This document shows, piece by piece, positions 1 through 11,274 of a stretch of 64,000 nucleotides of DNA. Position numbers and translations under genes: made by a program. Each line of letters opens with the position of its first letter. Positions within the stretch are counted from its first letter, which is position 1. The stretch lies in NCBI GenBank assembly GCA_021234155.1, contig JAJEKV010000058.1, positions 7,314,992-7,378,991 on the forward strand, in the 5' to 3' direction. The DNA is from Isoetes taiwanensis. Lineage: Eukaryota; Streptophyta; Lycopodiopsida; Isoetales; Isoetaceae. The notes under the pieces are model-generated. The model did not search any database, was not told where the DNA came from, and saw nothing but the letters and a program-made list of their open reading frames with translations.

Positions 1-1850
1 CACATGGGAAATCTGAGCTTAAACTTTCAAGGCTGATGATGCTGAATATTGGCAGTAGCATCCTGCATGACAGAAGTGAGATATAAGATAATCATGAACA
101 GATTGCAAGTTCCCAAGTTGTTAGCAGACACAACAGGAACCTCAGGAAACACAATCAAGCATAGCATATTCACTGCCCTGTGTCAGCTTCTCAAGGGTCA
201 GTTAGACACATAGATACAGTGCAAGAATTTCAACATTTCAATATATTTGTCTATTGAAGTGTAAGGTCATACCCCTAATATTGCGCAATGCTGGAAACTG
301 CATAAGGATAGGTGGTGGTCTTGCCGGCAAAGAAAAAAAAACTTAAGCAGATGATTACTCTTCTGAAAGATGGCAACCTCAGGATAAACAGCTTGGCCTG
401 CAAATAGTTTATAAAGCCACTGTCTTCATCTCCAAATGAAGAAATGAACGGAAAATATAATTGTTTGTAAAACCCCTGAAATTATCATGGAAGCTCAGGT
501 ATATTCTTAGCATGACGTGAATAGGAGAGGATATGAGTCTTTTTTCAAGGCCAGATGAAAGATAGCTGAAGCAGTAGCTAATATCATATTGATGCTGCAT
601 ATCCCCTTGCTTATGGATTGTCATTGAACTAATGAAAGAGATTTCCAGGAATAATTCAAATAGAACAAAAATATGACCAAGGTTGAATGGAAATTTTCTT
701 TCAGTTCTAATTGTAAAGAACTGTGACTTTATTTTGCCTAGAAACATTAGAGACATTTTGCAAACAATGAGGAGCCAAAGTGCAGAAGGGGACTGCTCAA
801 GTTTTAAGATAACAGAAAAATTACAAGATGGACATATACCAGGCCGTAAAGCTCAGATGGTTCTACATCCTAGATTGAATTTTATTGTTCGAAGGATTCT
901 TGGTTTTTATGGCTCCAGCCCACGGCTGTGTTTCATCATATTGTCATTCTGAAAAGCAGCAAAACCATGCTTCCTAATAAACAAGATAATGGAACTAACT
1001 AGCCATAGACTCTTGTCAAGAGAGAAGTACCTGTTCCAGTTAAATAAATCTTGTATGACACCACAGTATTTCTGGATCTTTCTAACTTAAAAGATTAATT
1101 GAAGACTGGTTGTAGTAACATCCTGAGCAAGAAAGATAACAGCAAGAAATCCTCCTGCTCACTAGGAGATGGCTAGAAATAATAGAGAGAGGAGCAAGAA
1201 TAATACTGCTGCATAAAAGCGTCCCCAGGAACTAACCAGGATTTAAAAACAAAAACACAACAGTTTATAAGAAACACGCTAGTTAAAAACAGAAACACAA
1301 CAGTTTATAAAGAGTACGCTGAATTGTAATTAGTCTTATAGCATGGCTAGAAATATTTTTATGTGTGAATTTCAGATACATAAAAAGCAAAGAAAAAGCC
1401 ACATCATAAAGGGCAAGCTGAATTGCATTAGCATCCTGATACCTTGCCCTTATAGCATGGTTCAGATATCCTTTCTCTAGTTACAAAAAGATTTGCTACA
1501 AAATGTAAACCAACAAGCAATATTCCTTAGGACCAAATTCTAACAAATTGAAACAAAGACCAAACATAACACTGATGACGAGGAAATATATACCCTAAGC
1601 ACTTGAATCTTAACAATTATGAAACTCTGCAAAGTTTGGCATGCTCATTTCTAAGTTCCAGTTACACAAAAGCTCTTACATATACAAATTTAAAACTAAT
1701 GAAATGATGGATGAACCTGCAAATAATGGAGAGAATTGGTGAATACTAATGGAAAGCCATATGCCTACAGAAATTTACCGTTTGAAGCTCCATTCTGTAA
1801 ATACTCCATTCTCTAAAGAAGCAAAAGACGACTTATAATTCCACAATGAT
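1..1850. other. Non-coding stretch 3' of the coiled-coil gene
   Basis: I see no convincing gene here. The short open frames lack codon-like composition or recognisable domains. The one clear structure is a two-copy tandem repeat near 1243-1320 (unit about 42 bp, containing ACACAACAGTTTATAA in both copies), followed by two looser copies of a GCTGAATTG...TTATAGCATGG segment near 1318 and 1419. This may be 3' untranslated or intergenic sequence of the minus-strand gene next to it. Confidence 0.5.
1243..1320. repeat. Two-copy tandem repeat, unit about 42 bp
   Basis: The two units share AAAACA(A/G)AAACACAACAG and then TTTATAA with a GCT end, and differ at only a few bases. Nothing suggests a function; it looks like a recent local duplication. 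Confidence 0.7.
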
Positions 1851-1854
1851 AAGA

Positions 1855-2193
1855 TTAATGCTGTGACTCCCAAGGTAGGTACGGATTCTTATCAAGTCCT
1901 TCTAAAACAAGAAGCCGATCCAAGAGAGCAGATTTTTCCTTCTCTAGATCCCTAATTTCGGCATCAATACCCTCCAGTTCTTCTGCTAGGATAAAGCTCT
2001 CTTGTTCCAGCAAGCGATGCTTTGTCTTCAAAGCTTTGTAAGAAACACGCAAATCTTGTTTTTTGTTGCTGGAATTGCCCTTCGATGCCGAATTTGCGCC
2101 TGCGCTCTTTCGCTTATAGACTATGTCGGTTCGAATTCTGGGCTTGTTGGGCACTTTTACAACATCTCTGCTCGAGCTTGTCATACTAGACAT
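1855..2193 (-). CDS. Small basic/coiled-coil protein, 112 aa, function unknown
   Basis: An uninterrupted ATG-to-TAA frame of 112 codons. Residues 1-50 are basic and rich in Ser, Lys and Arg (for example NKPRIRTDIVYKRKSAG), as in nuclear proteins. Residues about 51-100 form a probable coiled coil with regularly spaced Leu and alternating charges (KALKTKHRLLEQE, then EELEGIDAEIRDLEKEK). It ends in a proline/tryptophan segment, NPYLPWE. A second in-frame Met lies three codons after the first, so the exact start is uncertain by four residues. No intron is needed. I do not recognise the family; a small nuclear adaptor or a subunit of a larger complex would fit the composition, but that is inference. 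Its balanced codons and lack of breaks set it apart from the decayed elements around it. It could also be the last exon of a longer gene. Confidence 0.6.
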   Translation of the reverse strand: MSSMTSSSRDVVKVPNKPRIRTDIVYKRKSAGANSASKGNSSNKKQDLRVSYKALKTKHRLLEQESFILAEELEGIDAEIRDLEKEKSALLDRLLVLEGLDKNPYLPWESQH

Positions 2194-2329
2194 ACGAACC
2201 CTAAAATTCTACGAAATGCAATGGCCAACGCTATCCGTTAACCGGTTCGAAAAGGATCTTTCAATGGTTTTTTACAGCTTTAAAAAAGGTATGAATATTT
2301 TGGAAAGTTTTAATTTATAGGGTGCAATG

Positions 2330-3790
2330 GTTTGTTTCTTCCAGGCAAGCACATTGGGCATTTGAAAGAGAGTTGTTCCTAGAGATGGTTGCATGCAACA
2401 ACTTGGAGATAGATAGAAGCCACCTGATGACTCGGAACACAATGGTTTTGGCAGTAATTTGTATCGATATGCATCATATTTCTTTTTCTCAGCTTAAGGT
2501 TACGATGGTAGGGCTTGCTGCTTGTGCTTTGATGTTGAGAAATTCGGTTTGGATTCAAAAGTTCAGGGGATATGTGAGAGCCAAGAATCAATTGCATATG
2601 AAATCAGGACGAAGCATTTATACTTTTGTTTAGTAGTTGCAGGTTTGTAATTTCTAGCTTAGTTCCTGAATTTCTATATTTTGAGGTGTGCTTGTGAAGA
2701 TATTACATTCATGCACCGATGTTCAACTCTTTGGGCAGTGTGTCTTTTATAGTTGCAGTAGCCAATGACTATGAGCAGCTGTGTTTTTACGTGTATTTGC
2801 ATACATAACACTTTGAATGGTTGATATCCTTGTATGTATTTGACAATATCCAATGGGTAAAAAAAGAGATTTTTTTTTTTTTTTGGGGGAGGGGGGCGGG
2901 GCAAAAGGAAGCACTTACACATGTCTCTCACAGACCGAACATTGCATGTTTTTGCTTTTGTAGTTACTATGACCAAGATATTGCCACATTCCTAGATTCG
3001 AGTACAATCAAAATAATTTGACGTAAAAATAGAGTAATTCGATGTAAAAATAGGATAAAGCAATTTAATTGCGTCCGCCATCACGCCATGTGTCACTCTT
3101 TTTTTCTTTGTAGGAATGTTAGAAAAAATTAAAGTCATGGATTGTGTTTTTTTTCCTTCAGTTGGAATCTTGAGCTTGATATTCTAAGGCATTTTATCTA
3201 ATGTTCTAGGGCATTTTACACCATTGAATCATTGTTTCCCTGAGTTTCACGTTGCAATAAACACCCTGGGACTTAAATTTTGGGGTGTCCATGGCATCGG
3301 CATTGCTTTGACCCTGGGATTTATGCCTTGGGGTGCTAACAGACCCCAACATACAATCTGGGTCGTAGGAACGACGAAGCCGACGACTGTGGTAGTCCAG
3401 GGGTGTTCCTTGTGCAGCTTATTTTTATAAATTTGCATGCATTGCATTGGTAAACATACACATTTCAAGAATGTGATTGTACATGACAAAGCAGACCACT
3501 AGAGAGCCTAATCCATCCAAGACGGAAATCAACCCCTTTATTCTGCTCGATAGATAAATCACTCTAGTTCAACTCCATAATTAAGATTGTTCAGACTGCT
3601 TCCTTTCTGATTCTTTCTCGATCGAGTTCCGTCAGACCACGACCTTTCTGATTCTTTAATCGCCAGTTCCTCGAGGATTTTAGATCTTAGCCGTTAGATT
3701 GAGATTGTTTATTAACCATAACCTGCTGGATAAAAGGCTTCTGACTGGTTATCACAATAAACAGGTCGCTAACTGGTTATCGGGCTGTTC
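2330..3790. other. No gene seen; low-complexity tracts
   Basis: Contains a T-run followed by a G-rich run near 2870-2900 and several AT-rich stretches. Open frames here are short and look like chance. I support no gene. Confidence 0.45.
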
Positions 3791-3792
3791 AT

Positions 3793-3838
3793 CTGGTTAT
3801 CACTCTTTCTCTGGTTATCACTCTTTCTCTAGTTATCC
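3793..3838. repeat. Tandem repeat, 18-bp unit
   Basis: CTGGTTATCACTCTTTCT occurs twice head to tail, followed by a partial third copy. Looser CTGGTTATC copies occur about 60 and 25 bp upstream (near 3744 and 3774). It resembles the internally repetitive edge of an old LTR, but no LTR ends were found. Confidence 0.7.
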
Positions 3839-3915
3839 GGCAACATTCCATGTCTTTCTGTCTTCCTGTCCTTCTTGTTGGGGTCTCAAAAATCCTCTTG
3901 GAACAGTCAATTGAA

Positions 3916-4021
3916 GGGGTTCATCTCCCCTTCTCAGGCATTACGGACAAGTAAAATGGGCCCTCCCCTCCAGGCTCGCCCATTTACCAGCCATAATGTC
4001 CTTACAGGGGAGGTGAATCCC
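3916..4021. mobile_element. Foldback (hairpin) element, MITE-like
   Basis: Two arms of about 45 bp (3916-3961 and 3977-4021) are inverted copies with roughly 85% identity by eye, around a GC-rich loop of about 15 bp. The left arm starts GGGGTTCATCTCCCCT and the right arm ends AGGGGAGGTGAATCCC. No flanking duplication was found, so it may be a structural part of a larger repeat and not a free MITE. Confidence 0.5.
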
Positions 4022-4570
4022 TTCTTCTCGATCTTGTTCCCTCTGTTTGCAACTACTTCAGTATATATGCATAGGTGGTTTTAGGGTTTACAGGGTTAAA
4101 GTATTTCTGTTATTCTTTAATTCCTTGTGGGTCTGCCTTTCTGCTTGTTTCCGCTTGTCAACAATTCTTTAGTGTTGTACCATCCTTGCCCCATTTGCTA
4201 TTGGATACTGACTTGTACTTCGTAAGTTTCTTCGCCATATTTTGGTGTAATTAATTTGTCCATGATAGTGAGTTTTTTTCACGAGCGATGGTAGGCCTTA
4301 GCAATTCTATCTTGAGCATCCTGGAGAACAGCAGCAATCCAAGCCCTTAAAAATACATAATCTTCTGTGTTTCCAGAAAGACCACATCAACCATCCTGAC
4401 GCTAAGTGAAAGGCTTGGCTTCGCAGCCTATTCCAAGTATCCGGACAAATAGCCAAGAGCACTTGGTTGTGAATGTCACATGAAAAAAGAGAAAGCAGCT
4501 AAGACCAAACCGACTAGAGATGATCAAACAAAAAGAAACAGTGCTCAATTGCTTGCACAGTGGGCGGAAT
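4022..4570. other. No gene seen
   Basis: AT-rich sequence with a TATA-like stretch near 4065 (GTATATATGCATAGG) and a TTTAGGGTTTACAGGG segment. It could be part of a decayed LTR, but no borders can be drawn. Confidence 0.35.
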
Positions 4571-4578
4571 GTTGACAC

Positions 4579-4971
4579 TCAATGATCAAATCTATGGACA
4601 AGTGCACTGACACAAGGGCATCTATGAAGAATCTGCCACCAAAGCACAACCACTTTACCTAGAATGAAGTAGTTTATCCCAAGCCCAAGTCCACATACGT
4701 CTCCAACTAGGAGGCCGGAGTTGAAGGAACCACTTAGTGGATGGCGGAAGGATATCATCATTGATAAGCAGCCTATACATTGAGTTCACAAGCCTATGCT
4801 CATGAACACTGTAGTGAGAAATTCACATGCACCCTTCAATAGGCTCTGGAGCAACAAATGGGAGAGTACCGCAACCCTGTGCCAAATAGGCCTGTCCCAG
4901 CGAGTCAACAAGAATTTGGTTTGAAAGACCTCCCAGGTCACTAACTGGCCAGAGTCATACCATGCCGCAAT
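4579..4971 (-). pseudogene. LINE ORF2 fragment (zinc-binding C-terminal region)
   Basis: The translated segment has the pattern of the region after the RT in plant L1-type LINEs. It reads WYDSGQLVTWEVFQTKF, then RWDRPIWHRV, and further on LWWQILHRC. The same order occurs in the LINE fragments at 6331-7336 and 32958-33480 (WYKGVQLASWAEFQVRF; WYEASCLLSWPEFQ). It is broken by stops and frameshifts and has no RT core or endonuclease. It is joined directly, in frame, to a gypsy polymerase fragment at about 4971, so this is a junction between two dead elements. Confidence 0.6.
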
Positions 4972-5640
4972 TGTCAAGAAGGCGTGGCTGGCAGTTGGAC
5001 TATTGTTCGTATCATATAGGATTAACTTTTTCATACCTGATGATTCGGGGCATACATAGTTTGTCCTTGAAGTATATTAAGTAGCCTTCCTTCTTATGAT
5101 GTTTGAAGGTTTTCCTTTCTTTGTCTGTTCTTGCTTTCTTGCAGAGTCTTGTCCATGCTTCTTCAAAATCTTTATCTGCTGGCAAGGCTCTATCATTTTC
5201 TTCCCGAACTCACTAGCAAGCTTTAACACTGCGTTGCAAGGAACTTGTGTTGTCAATTGACGACGAGACAAAGTACTTACCATATTAAACTTACCCATTT
5301 TGTATGTTATCTCAAGATTGTTCTCTTCTAGGAATTCCATCTACCTTCGTTGCCTCAAGTTGAGGCGTGGTTGGTTGAATACATATTGGAAACATTGATG
5401 ATCAATATCCAATTGAAATATTCTTTCTAGCAAATGGTGTCTCCATATTTTTTAAATCTTAACTACCACTGGGAGCTTTTGAGCATGAGTGGGGTAGCAT
5501 GTTTCGACGACGTTCATCTTTCGAGAGTTGTATGCAACTATTGTCTCCTCTTGCATGAGAACTGCGTTGATTGTATCCGTTTCAAGATCTGGGAGAGTAA
5601 GGACTGATACCATCGTCAAGGCTTACTTGGCTTGAAGCCA
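4971..5640 (-). pseudogene. Ty3/gypsy pol remnant (RNase H to integrase zinc finger)
   Basis: Translated on the minus strand it parallels the chromovirus polymerase at 11275-13608. WMEFLEE(Y/N)-type RNase H sequence appears as MEFLEENNLEITYKMGKFN, followed by a SRRQLTTQ-type linker. The start of the integrase zinc finger appears as KLILYDTNNSP against [11 protein letters not shown] in the complete copy. DNA similarity to the RNase H part of the complete copy can be followed upstream to about 5620, with frameshifts. It is an old, diverged member of the same clade, cut by the LINE fragment on its 3' side. Confidence 0.7.
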
Positions 5641-6182
5641 TAGCATCCTCATCTTGATAGCCGCCATAGCCTGCTGTGGAACTCTCGTACCAAATAGGAT
5701 GAAACCCTCGTGCTGAATAGGAAGCCACCCTAACCTGTTGTGTGTGTTGGATCTCACCCTGATTTGGACCCAAAAATGACGTGGCATCATCCTTCCCATT
5801 GGATTGATCAAATCCTCACCATCCAAAGTAGGGCAGGATTATATCCAGCATTTGCATTATAGTTTTAAATATAAAGTGGCATATGAACATGTTATTGAAG
5901 AGGTAAACGGACATTGCTTAGGATGCATTCATCTTGTATTTATTAAGTGGGGTGGTAATGTTTCCGTTGAATTTAGCAAGAAAGTAATACTAGTATACAG
6001 GTAAGACATAATAAAACATAGTAGATGTCATAATTTAGATCATATATTTTCATCTATGAATCTAGTGGTTGATTGTACTTCAGATGCCCATATTTCCAAA
6101 TCTCTGGTAGAAATACTAGAACTCATAAAGTTTGAGAGTCTTGAATGGTGTTAATAATAAGCTTACAATTTATTGTGAATGC
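5641..6182. other. No gene seen
   Basis: Open frames here (for example 5623-5826, minus) have no recognisable domains. The segment may be flanking host DNA or further diverged retroelement sequence. Confidence 0.35.
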
Positions 6183-7345
6183 TTTTTTTTTTTTTTTTTT
6201 GAGGGATAAAGAATTGACTTTATTTACTTTAAAGGAATGGTACAAAGCCACATGGCAGGGGTGTATCCAACTGCAAATCTGAGATGGAGATAGCTACATG
6301 GCTCCTTCTTGCACTATTCCCTTGTTCGTCCTAGTGTAATCTTAGGTAGGTGCCCCAAATTTCAACCTTTACTTCTTCTTCACTCTCGAAGACTAGCCTG
6401 AATTTTTTCAGCCTTTCATGTACTATATGTAGAAGCTGATATGGTGATATGTCTGCTTGATTCTCATCAAAGACCACGGCATTTCTCCTTTTCCATATTG
6501 ACCAGATTGTCCAGGCCCTAGCTATATGAAAGGCCACCTTCTTCATGGTGCACCATTCTAGGGGGAGGATACCCAACAACAGTTCCTTGGTACCTAGCGG
6601 GTATTCAAAGCTATCCAGACTCCATGCCCATACTACTTGCAGCTTCTCACACTCCACCAGACAATGTTCTATGGATTCTGCTCGCCTCGCACAAGGGACA
6701 TGGGGCTGACGTTGTTGTCCCATTTTCGCGACTAGTTGATTGACCCTTGGGACCCCCGTGTATCACTTGCCAGAGGAAAACATTTATCCGTGGGGGAAGA
6801 TATTTCTGCCACGCATCTCTCCATATGTTTATAAGGTTTTCCTCCGTGACTACTATATCCCATTTGGTAGGTATTGGAAGTAAACCCTGAGTCCTCAGGC
6901 TTCTGTAACTTGATTTCACAAACTTATTTGGCAAAATCGCGGGGTGCAAAACCCATGGATTTTGATCTCCTGTAGTTATAGTGTTTGGGAGTACTGTGGC
7001 CACACATTCCCATATTATTCTGTCTGCGTCCTTTAAGGCAAAGCGTACCTGAAATTCTGCCCAACTGGCTAACTGTACTCCCTTGTACCATTGAGCACAA
7101 GAATCTATTCCACAATTTTTCCACCTTTTTACGATCCTTGCATCAGCCACCATACCTAAGGGGCCTTGTTTATTGTGCAGTACCACTGGTACCCACCATG
7201 GAGGGGAAGTCTCTGCTTCGAATTTTTTGACGTCAAGCGTAAATAGCTTTTTTATGATTTGCCACGCCGAAATTAATCCCTTTCTACTCTTTATGGACTT
7301 TGCTTCTTCGAGGGCATGCTTTTGACAGTAGCACATTATATGGAT
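6183..7345 (-). mobile_element. 5'-truncated LINE with poly-A tail
   Basis: On the minus strand this is the 3' end of a plant L1-type non-LTR retrotransposon. Two overlapping frames (7336-6647 and 6723-6331) encode the C-terminal part of ORF2. It includes a zinc-binding RT-associated domain (INVFLWQVIHGG, PCPLCEAS, then after a one-base frame break ESIEHCLVECEKLQVVWAW) and a tail with AWTIWSIWKRRNAVVF. The element ends in an 18-base T-run on the plus strand (6183-6200), which is its poly-A tail. The RT catalytic domain and endonuclease are absent, as expected for 5' truncation. I could not find a target-site duplication. Confidence 0.75.
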
Positions 7346-7713
7346 GCCTACGCCCTATGGGCAAAATGTAAGATTTGGTGGTGTCATCATCAAATATGAA
7401 ACAACCAAACTCCACAACACTATAACGCACATGGCATTATATATGCTCACCTAACAAAATGCACAATAGTTTTGGGGCAATCATCTAGGTGTCACCACTT
7501 TGTCTGTATGGAAGTCAGAGTTTTTGTACATAAGTCTTATTCCAATTTCTTTTGTTTCAAATTTGTATCTAACTTGCACAACTATATAGAGAGATTCAAG
7601 TAAACACGTTTCAACATATAAAAGGCATGAAACTTAATGAAGGGATTGAATCAAGTCATTTACAAGTACAACAAATTGTGCAAAAAACAATTGCAAGAGT
7701 ATTTCATGTGTAA
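7346..7713. other. No gene seen
   Basis: AT-rich, no coding signal. It leads into the repeat unit that served as the target of the nested LTR elements. Confidence 0.35.
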
Positions 7714-7778
7714 CAATAGATGATGTTGTTTTCATTAAATGGTTTAACAAGTTGATATAATTCTTATTAGTTCTCCTA
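7714..7778 (+). repeat. Left half of an interrupted repeat unit (target of the solo LTR)
   Basis: About 65 bp (with GTTTTCATTAAATGGTTTAA) match 23014-23082. The unit is cut at TCCTA, and its right half resumes at 22540. The intact relative at about 23.0-23.15 kb runs straight across the break, so this is the pre-insertion site. Confidence 0.8.
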
Positions 7779-7937
7779 TGTGACGTTCCAGGGAAATATA
7801 CGCCATAAATACGTATATTTCCAGGTCCGTCATTATACAAGTCTATCTTCATAGCCTTGTATACCATAGATTGTGGCACTAGGGGGCATGACTAAGTTAT
7901 TCATATAACTTAGCCAACCTTAGGTTAAGACCATTTT

Positions 7938-8026
7938 CCACGTGGCCTTAACCTATTGGGCATCTGCCACACGGACTTACCCTATTGGAGCCACGTGGCA
8001 TAACATGTGAACCCTAACCTATAAAG
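7938..8026 (+). promoter_or_regulatory. Candidate U3 promoter of the solo LTR
   Basis: Two perfect palindromic G-boxes, CCACGTGG, lie at 7938-7945 and 7991-7998. Two inverted CCAAT boxes (CCTATTGG) lie close by, and a TATA box, TATAAAG, follows at 8020-8026. Shortly after comes a telo-box-like AAACCCTAACCCTA stretch. G-box plus TATA spacing is typical of plant polymerase II promoters. Whether it is active is unknown. Confidence 0.55.
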
Positions 8027-8282
8027 GCCTAAACCCTAACCCTAGGCCTCTTTTCTGGCTCCAGCAGTCTGGGAACCTTATTCGCGCTCGAAACTCCATT
8101 TCGAGAACCGTTTGTTGTGGCATAGCCTAGCACAACAGCCCCCAGAGCGTGAGCGCATCAGCAGGAGTGGGAGCTACCTCGAACACTTCGAATACCATGG
8201 AGACGCCAGGATTGGGAGGGAGTGCTTCTGGAGCAGGTATGTAGAGTAGTGCTCGTGGTAGATCATCTGGAAGTTAGCACTC

Positions 8283-9908
8283 TGTGATGCTCCCCCAATA
8301 TAATATATCGACCCGGCCATATACACGGGGACTTTCCCCCCTTCCCCCGCCCGTGACAATCCATCTTGCCATGGGCAGGGCCCTCCGTCTGACCCGGGCC
8401 ATCTACGTAGAGATGCTCCAGTGAAGGACACGGAGGTGTCATTCGGCCACGCCCCGATGGCGCCCTACGCCGTGGAAGCATGAATACAAGGGTTAGCCCA
8501 CAAAGATAAATCATATATAAATAACCACCACGAAGGGTGGCGATCCATCCAAATACCAACGGCGGAGAATATGCATCTAAACTAGGAAAACACCCCAAAC
8601 CTCGGGTTTTACCCGGCTCGGACTCTAGTGAGGATCGACACGAATTTGGGCCTCAAGAGATCAGCCAGACCGAAGTCTTGGCATGGCGTTATCGGCATAG
8701 AACATCGGCTAGGGTTGTCCCTCCATCCGCCCCTCCACATTGCACACTTTGCGGATGGGTCGATTCACGCTATATGGCGCTATAGCCTTGGGAGAGACGC
8801 AAACTCTAACGAGATATCACCCGTTTGAGTCTACTCCGGGGTTCATGACGCCTGGTCCAATGAGGCGGGTGAGGAAAGCGTCCCCTTCCGGGATCACAAA
8901 GTGGTTCCATGGGTGAGCTAGAGAATACGTGCCGCATCAGCGACCCCCGCATCCGTACCCAACTTAGTCACCCTAATTCTACTCAAAGTGCAAGATGCTC
9001 CATACGGATCACACCTCTACATCCAGGGAGTGTCAGACCCATACCCGGCCCTCTACGTGACCGGCTATCAGGCCTAGCCCACTGTAGGAGTCTCAGGAGC
9101 CTTTTATGTTCGTGCAAGACCCCACCCCCACTTCACCACTGTGTCCTTTATCTGGTGCTAAGCCAGACCATAGCATCTACGACCCGGTGGTCTCTTGTAC
9201 ACAGGCCGCATCTAATGGGGATATTACAGGGCTCTATCTAGGAGCATACTACCATATATGAGCTCAGAGGTCTCTACCCCCCTTTAAACCCCTGTTTTAT
9301 GGAAGCTACCCAAATACTTCATAGATACATCAATCATCCTTAACAAAGTACCATTCATAATTGAATTGTAATCCTACTTACCACAGAAGGGTTAATTCCC
9401 ACAAAGGCAACCAAAGAAAGAGAGTACTACAAAGACTATCTTACAAAACACAAGCTAAACTACTACTAACCCGTGTTTTTTGGAAACCGATTATCGTGAG
9501 GGGCTTCCGTAGTGCCGCAACCGGGGTGGCAAAGGTGTCGACCTAATGATTGTTCGATGATTTGGTGAAGTCGACCTTGAGTTCTTGGGTGCTCAAATTG
9601 CTCCTTGGGCCGGTAGAGTCGATTAAGGTTGATATGGGGGTGGTGATCCACCTAATTGAATCCAATTAGCATTTACCATGCTGGCCAATCGAGTTTGGCC
9701 AGGTGGTGCCTTCTCAAACCATAATTAGCTTAATTATTATTAATTTCCTTAATCATAGGTTATTATCCCTAATGTTTTAATTAACATAGCTAATTAAATC
9801 CCTTTTAGGTCAACCCCCTAGGTTACCATACCACATGGTGGCATATCTATACTGGGTGACGTGTCAATGTATTTATACATGTACCGTATAAATACTTGGA
9901 ACGTTACA
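8283..9908 (-). repeat. 3' LTR of the chromovirus
   Basis: 1626 bp, bounded by TGTGATGCTCC and CGTTACA on the plus strand. It pairs with 19814-21422 over its full length, with point changes and small indels. In the element's sense it begins TGTAACGTTCC. A perfect 10-bp inverted repeat (9869-9878 and 9886-9895, loop 7) sits 13 bases inside the outer U3 end. Confidence 0.95.
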
Positions 9909-9921
9909 TTCTCCCCTCCTT
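9909..9921 (-). other. Polypurine tract of the chromovirus
   Basis: Read on the minus strand this is AAGGAGGGGAGAA, immediately followed by the TG of the 3' LTR. This is the position and composition required for second-strand priming. Confidence 0.9.
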
Positions 9922-10512
9922 AGAAGTAATGCTGTCCTCAGCATTGGGGTTAGGTACATTTATGGGATATGACATTATGAAGGAAGGTAATCCCTTATTT
10001 CCAAAGGTAATATATATAATGAAAACTTTAAAGTTGAAAACGGTTTAAGCACCGAGGTGCATTTCACATGATCATCATAGTCAAATAGTTCAAGGACCGA
10101 AGTCCAACATCAAAGTTAGAGTAACAACAAAATAAGACGTGTAGACAAAAGAAAACTGCAGAGTTCGGGCCATCAGCAACCCTCTAACATGGGCAGGTGT
10201 CGTACTGCTTACTGGCCTGCACATGTCAGTATATCAGTATATATAATTAGATTGTGGTTGAAGGGACCACCCCCTTAAATTAAATAAAAGAAAAGTCTAT
10301 CTACCGGGGAACCTATCATGTCTATGGTTTGCAATTCATTGCAGCATAAGGAATGGTCAAGTTCCCATTATAGCTGAGATGAACGCGACCTATTACTATA
10401 TGCTCTCCAAGCAAGTCGTGGTCAGGTCAACATTGACAGTACACCACGTCCTAGAGAACACAAGGTGATCCCATCATCGGCAACTATTATTATTTACGAT
10501 GCATCTACCCCT

Positions 10513-11124
10513 CTAAAGGCTACTCTTGGCAATCAAGCTCCCAAGCTTACCGCCGGCTACGGGTTTGATAGCATCGTTGATGGTGTGTCCTTGAGATTCC
10601 CGCATGAAGTCCGGATAATGCTTGTCAAGGTCTATCTTCATCACCCAAGTAGCATCCTCAACTGGTAAGTGCTTCCACTTAACCAAATATTGCAACATTT
10701 GAGTCCTTCTGGTTTGTTTATAAGCTCGATCAAGAAGAGCTTCAGGTACTATTTCCAGCTGCTCCTCTGTCATTTCGAGGAGAGTTGGAATGTCCAAAAC
10801 TTCCTCTGGATCAGGGGTGTGTTGTTTCAGAAGACTCACAAAGACCTTGTGGATCTTCAAGCGGGGCGGCAAATCCAAGCGATATGCCTGCTCTCCAACA
10901 CGCTCAATAATTTTGAACGGTCCAGCCCATCTGGGTGCCAACTTCTTGCAATTGCCAATCTTAAGCTTGGCTTGCTTTACCTTAATTTTAAGCCAAACGG
11001 ATTCACCCACCTGGAAAGCGCGTGGGGTTCTGTGCTTATCGGCTACACTCTTCTGACGACTGCATGCAGCTAATAAGTAGCCACGAACTTCTTCGACCAG
11101 AGCTTGCATCTCCAAGAGGAGTTA
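10513..11124 (-). CDS. Integrase C-terminus with chromodomain (end of pol)
   Basis: Same reading frame as the main pol segment, reached through a TAA at 11122-11124. The frame holds the GPY/F-type module of gypsy integrases (RWAGPFKIIERVGEQAYRLDLP). A chromodomain follows near the C-terminus, with the core YLVKWKHLPVEDATWV and the aromatic residues expected of the methyl-lysine cage. Chromodomains of chromoviruses are known to direct integration toward chromatin carrying particular histone marks. The protein ends about 25 residues after a HYPDFM motif. Confidence 0.85.
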
Positions 11125-11274
11125 CTGTGAAACCTCCACTTTAGAAACGGGGTTATGCCATGTGTCTGGAGTAAGACATTGATAACCATAATTTATCATG
11201 AAGGGAGACATTCTGGAAGACTCCTGTTTCATGCTGTTATAGGCGAACTCGACTAGATAAATGTAGTCTGCCCA

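Noticed and set aside
2871-2900. T/G tract, possible quadruplex or assembly slip
   Set aside because: A single homopolymer tract; no further support for a structure.
8020-8045. Telomere-like AAACCCTAACCCTA
   Set aside because: Only about two units, inside the leader of the solo LTR. It is a telo-box-like motif, not a telomere array.
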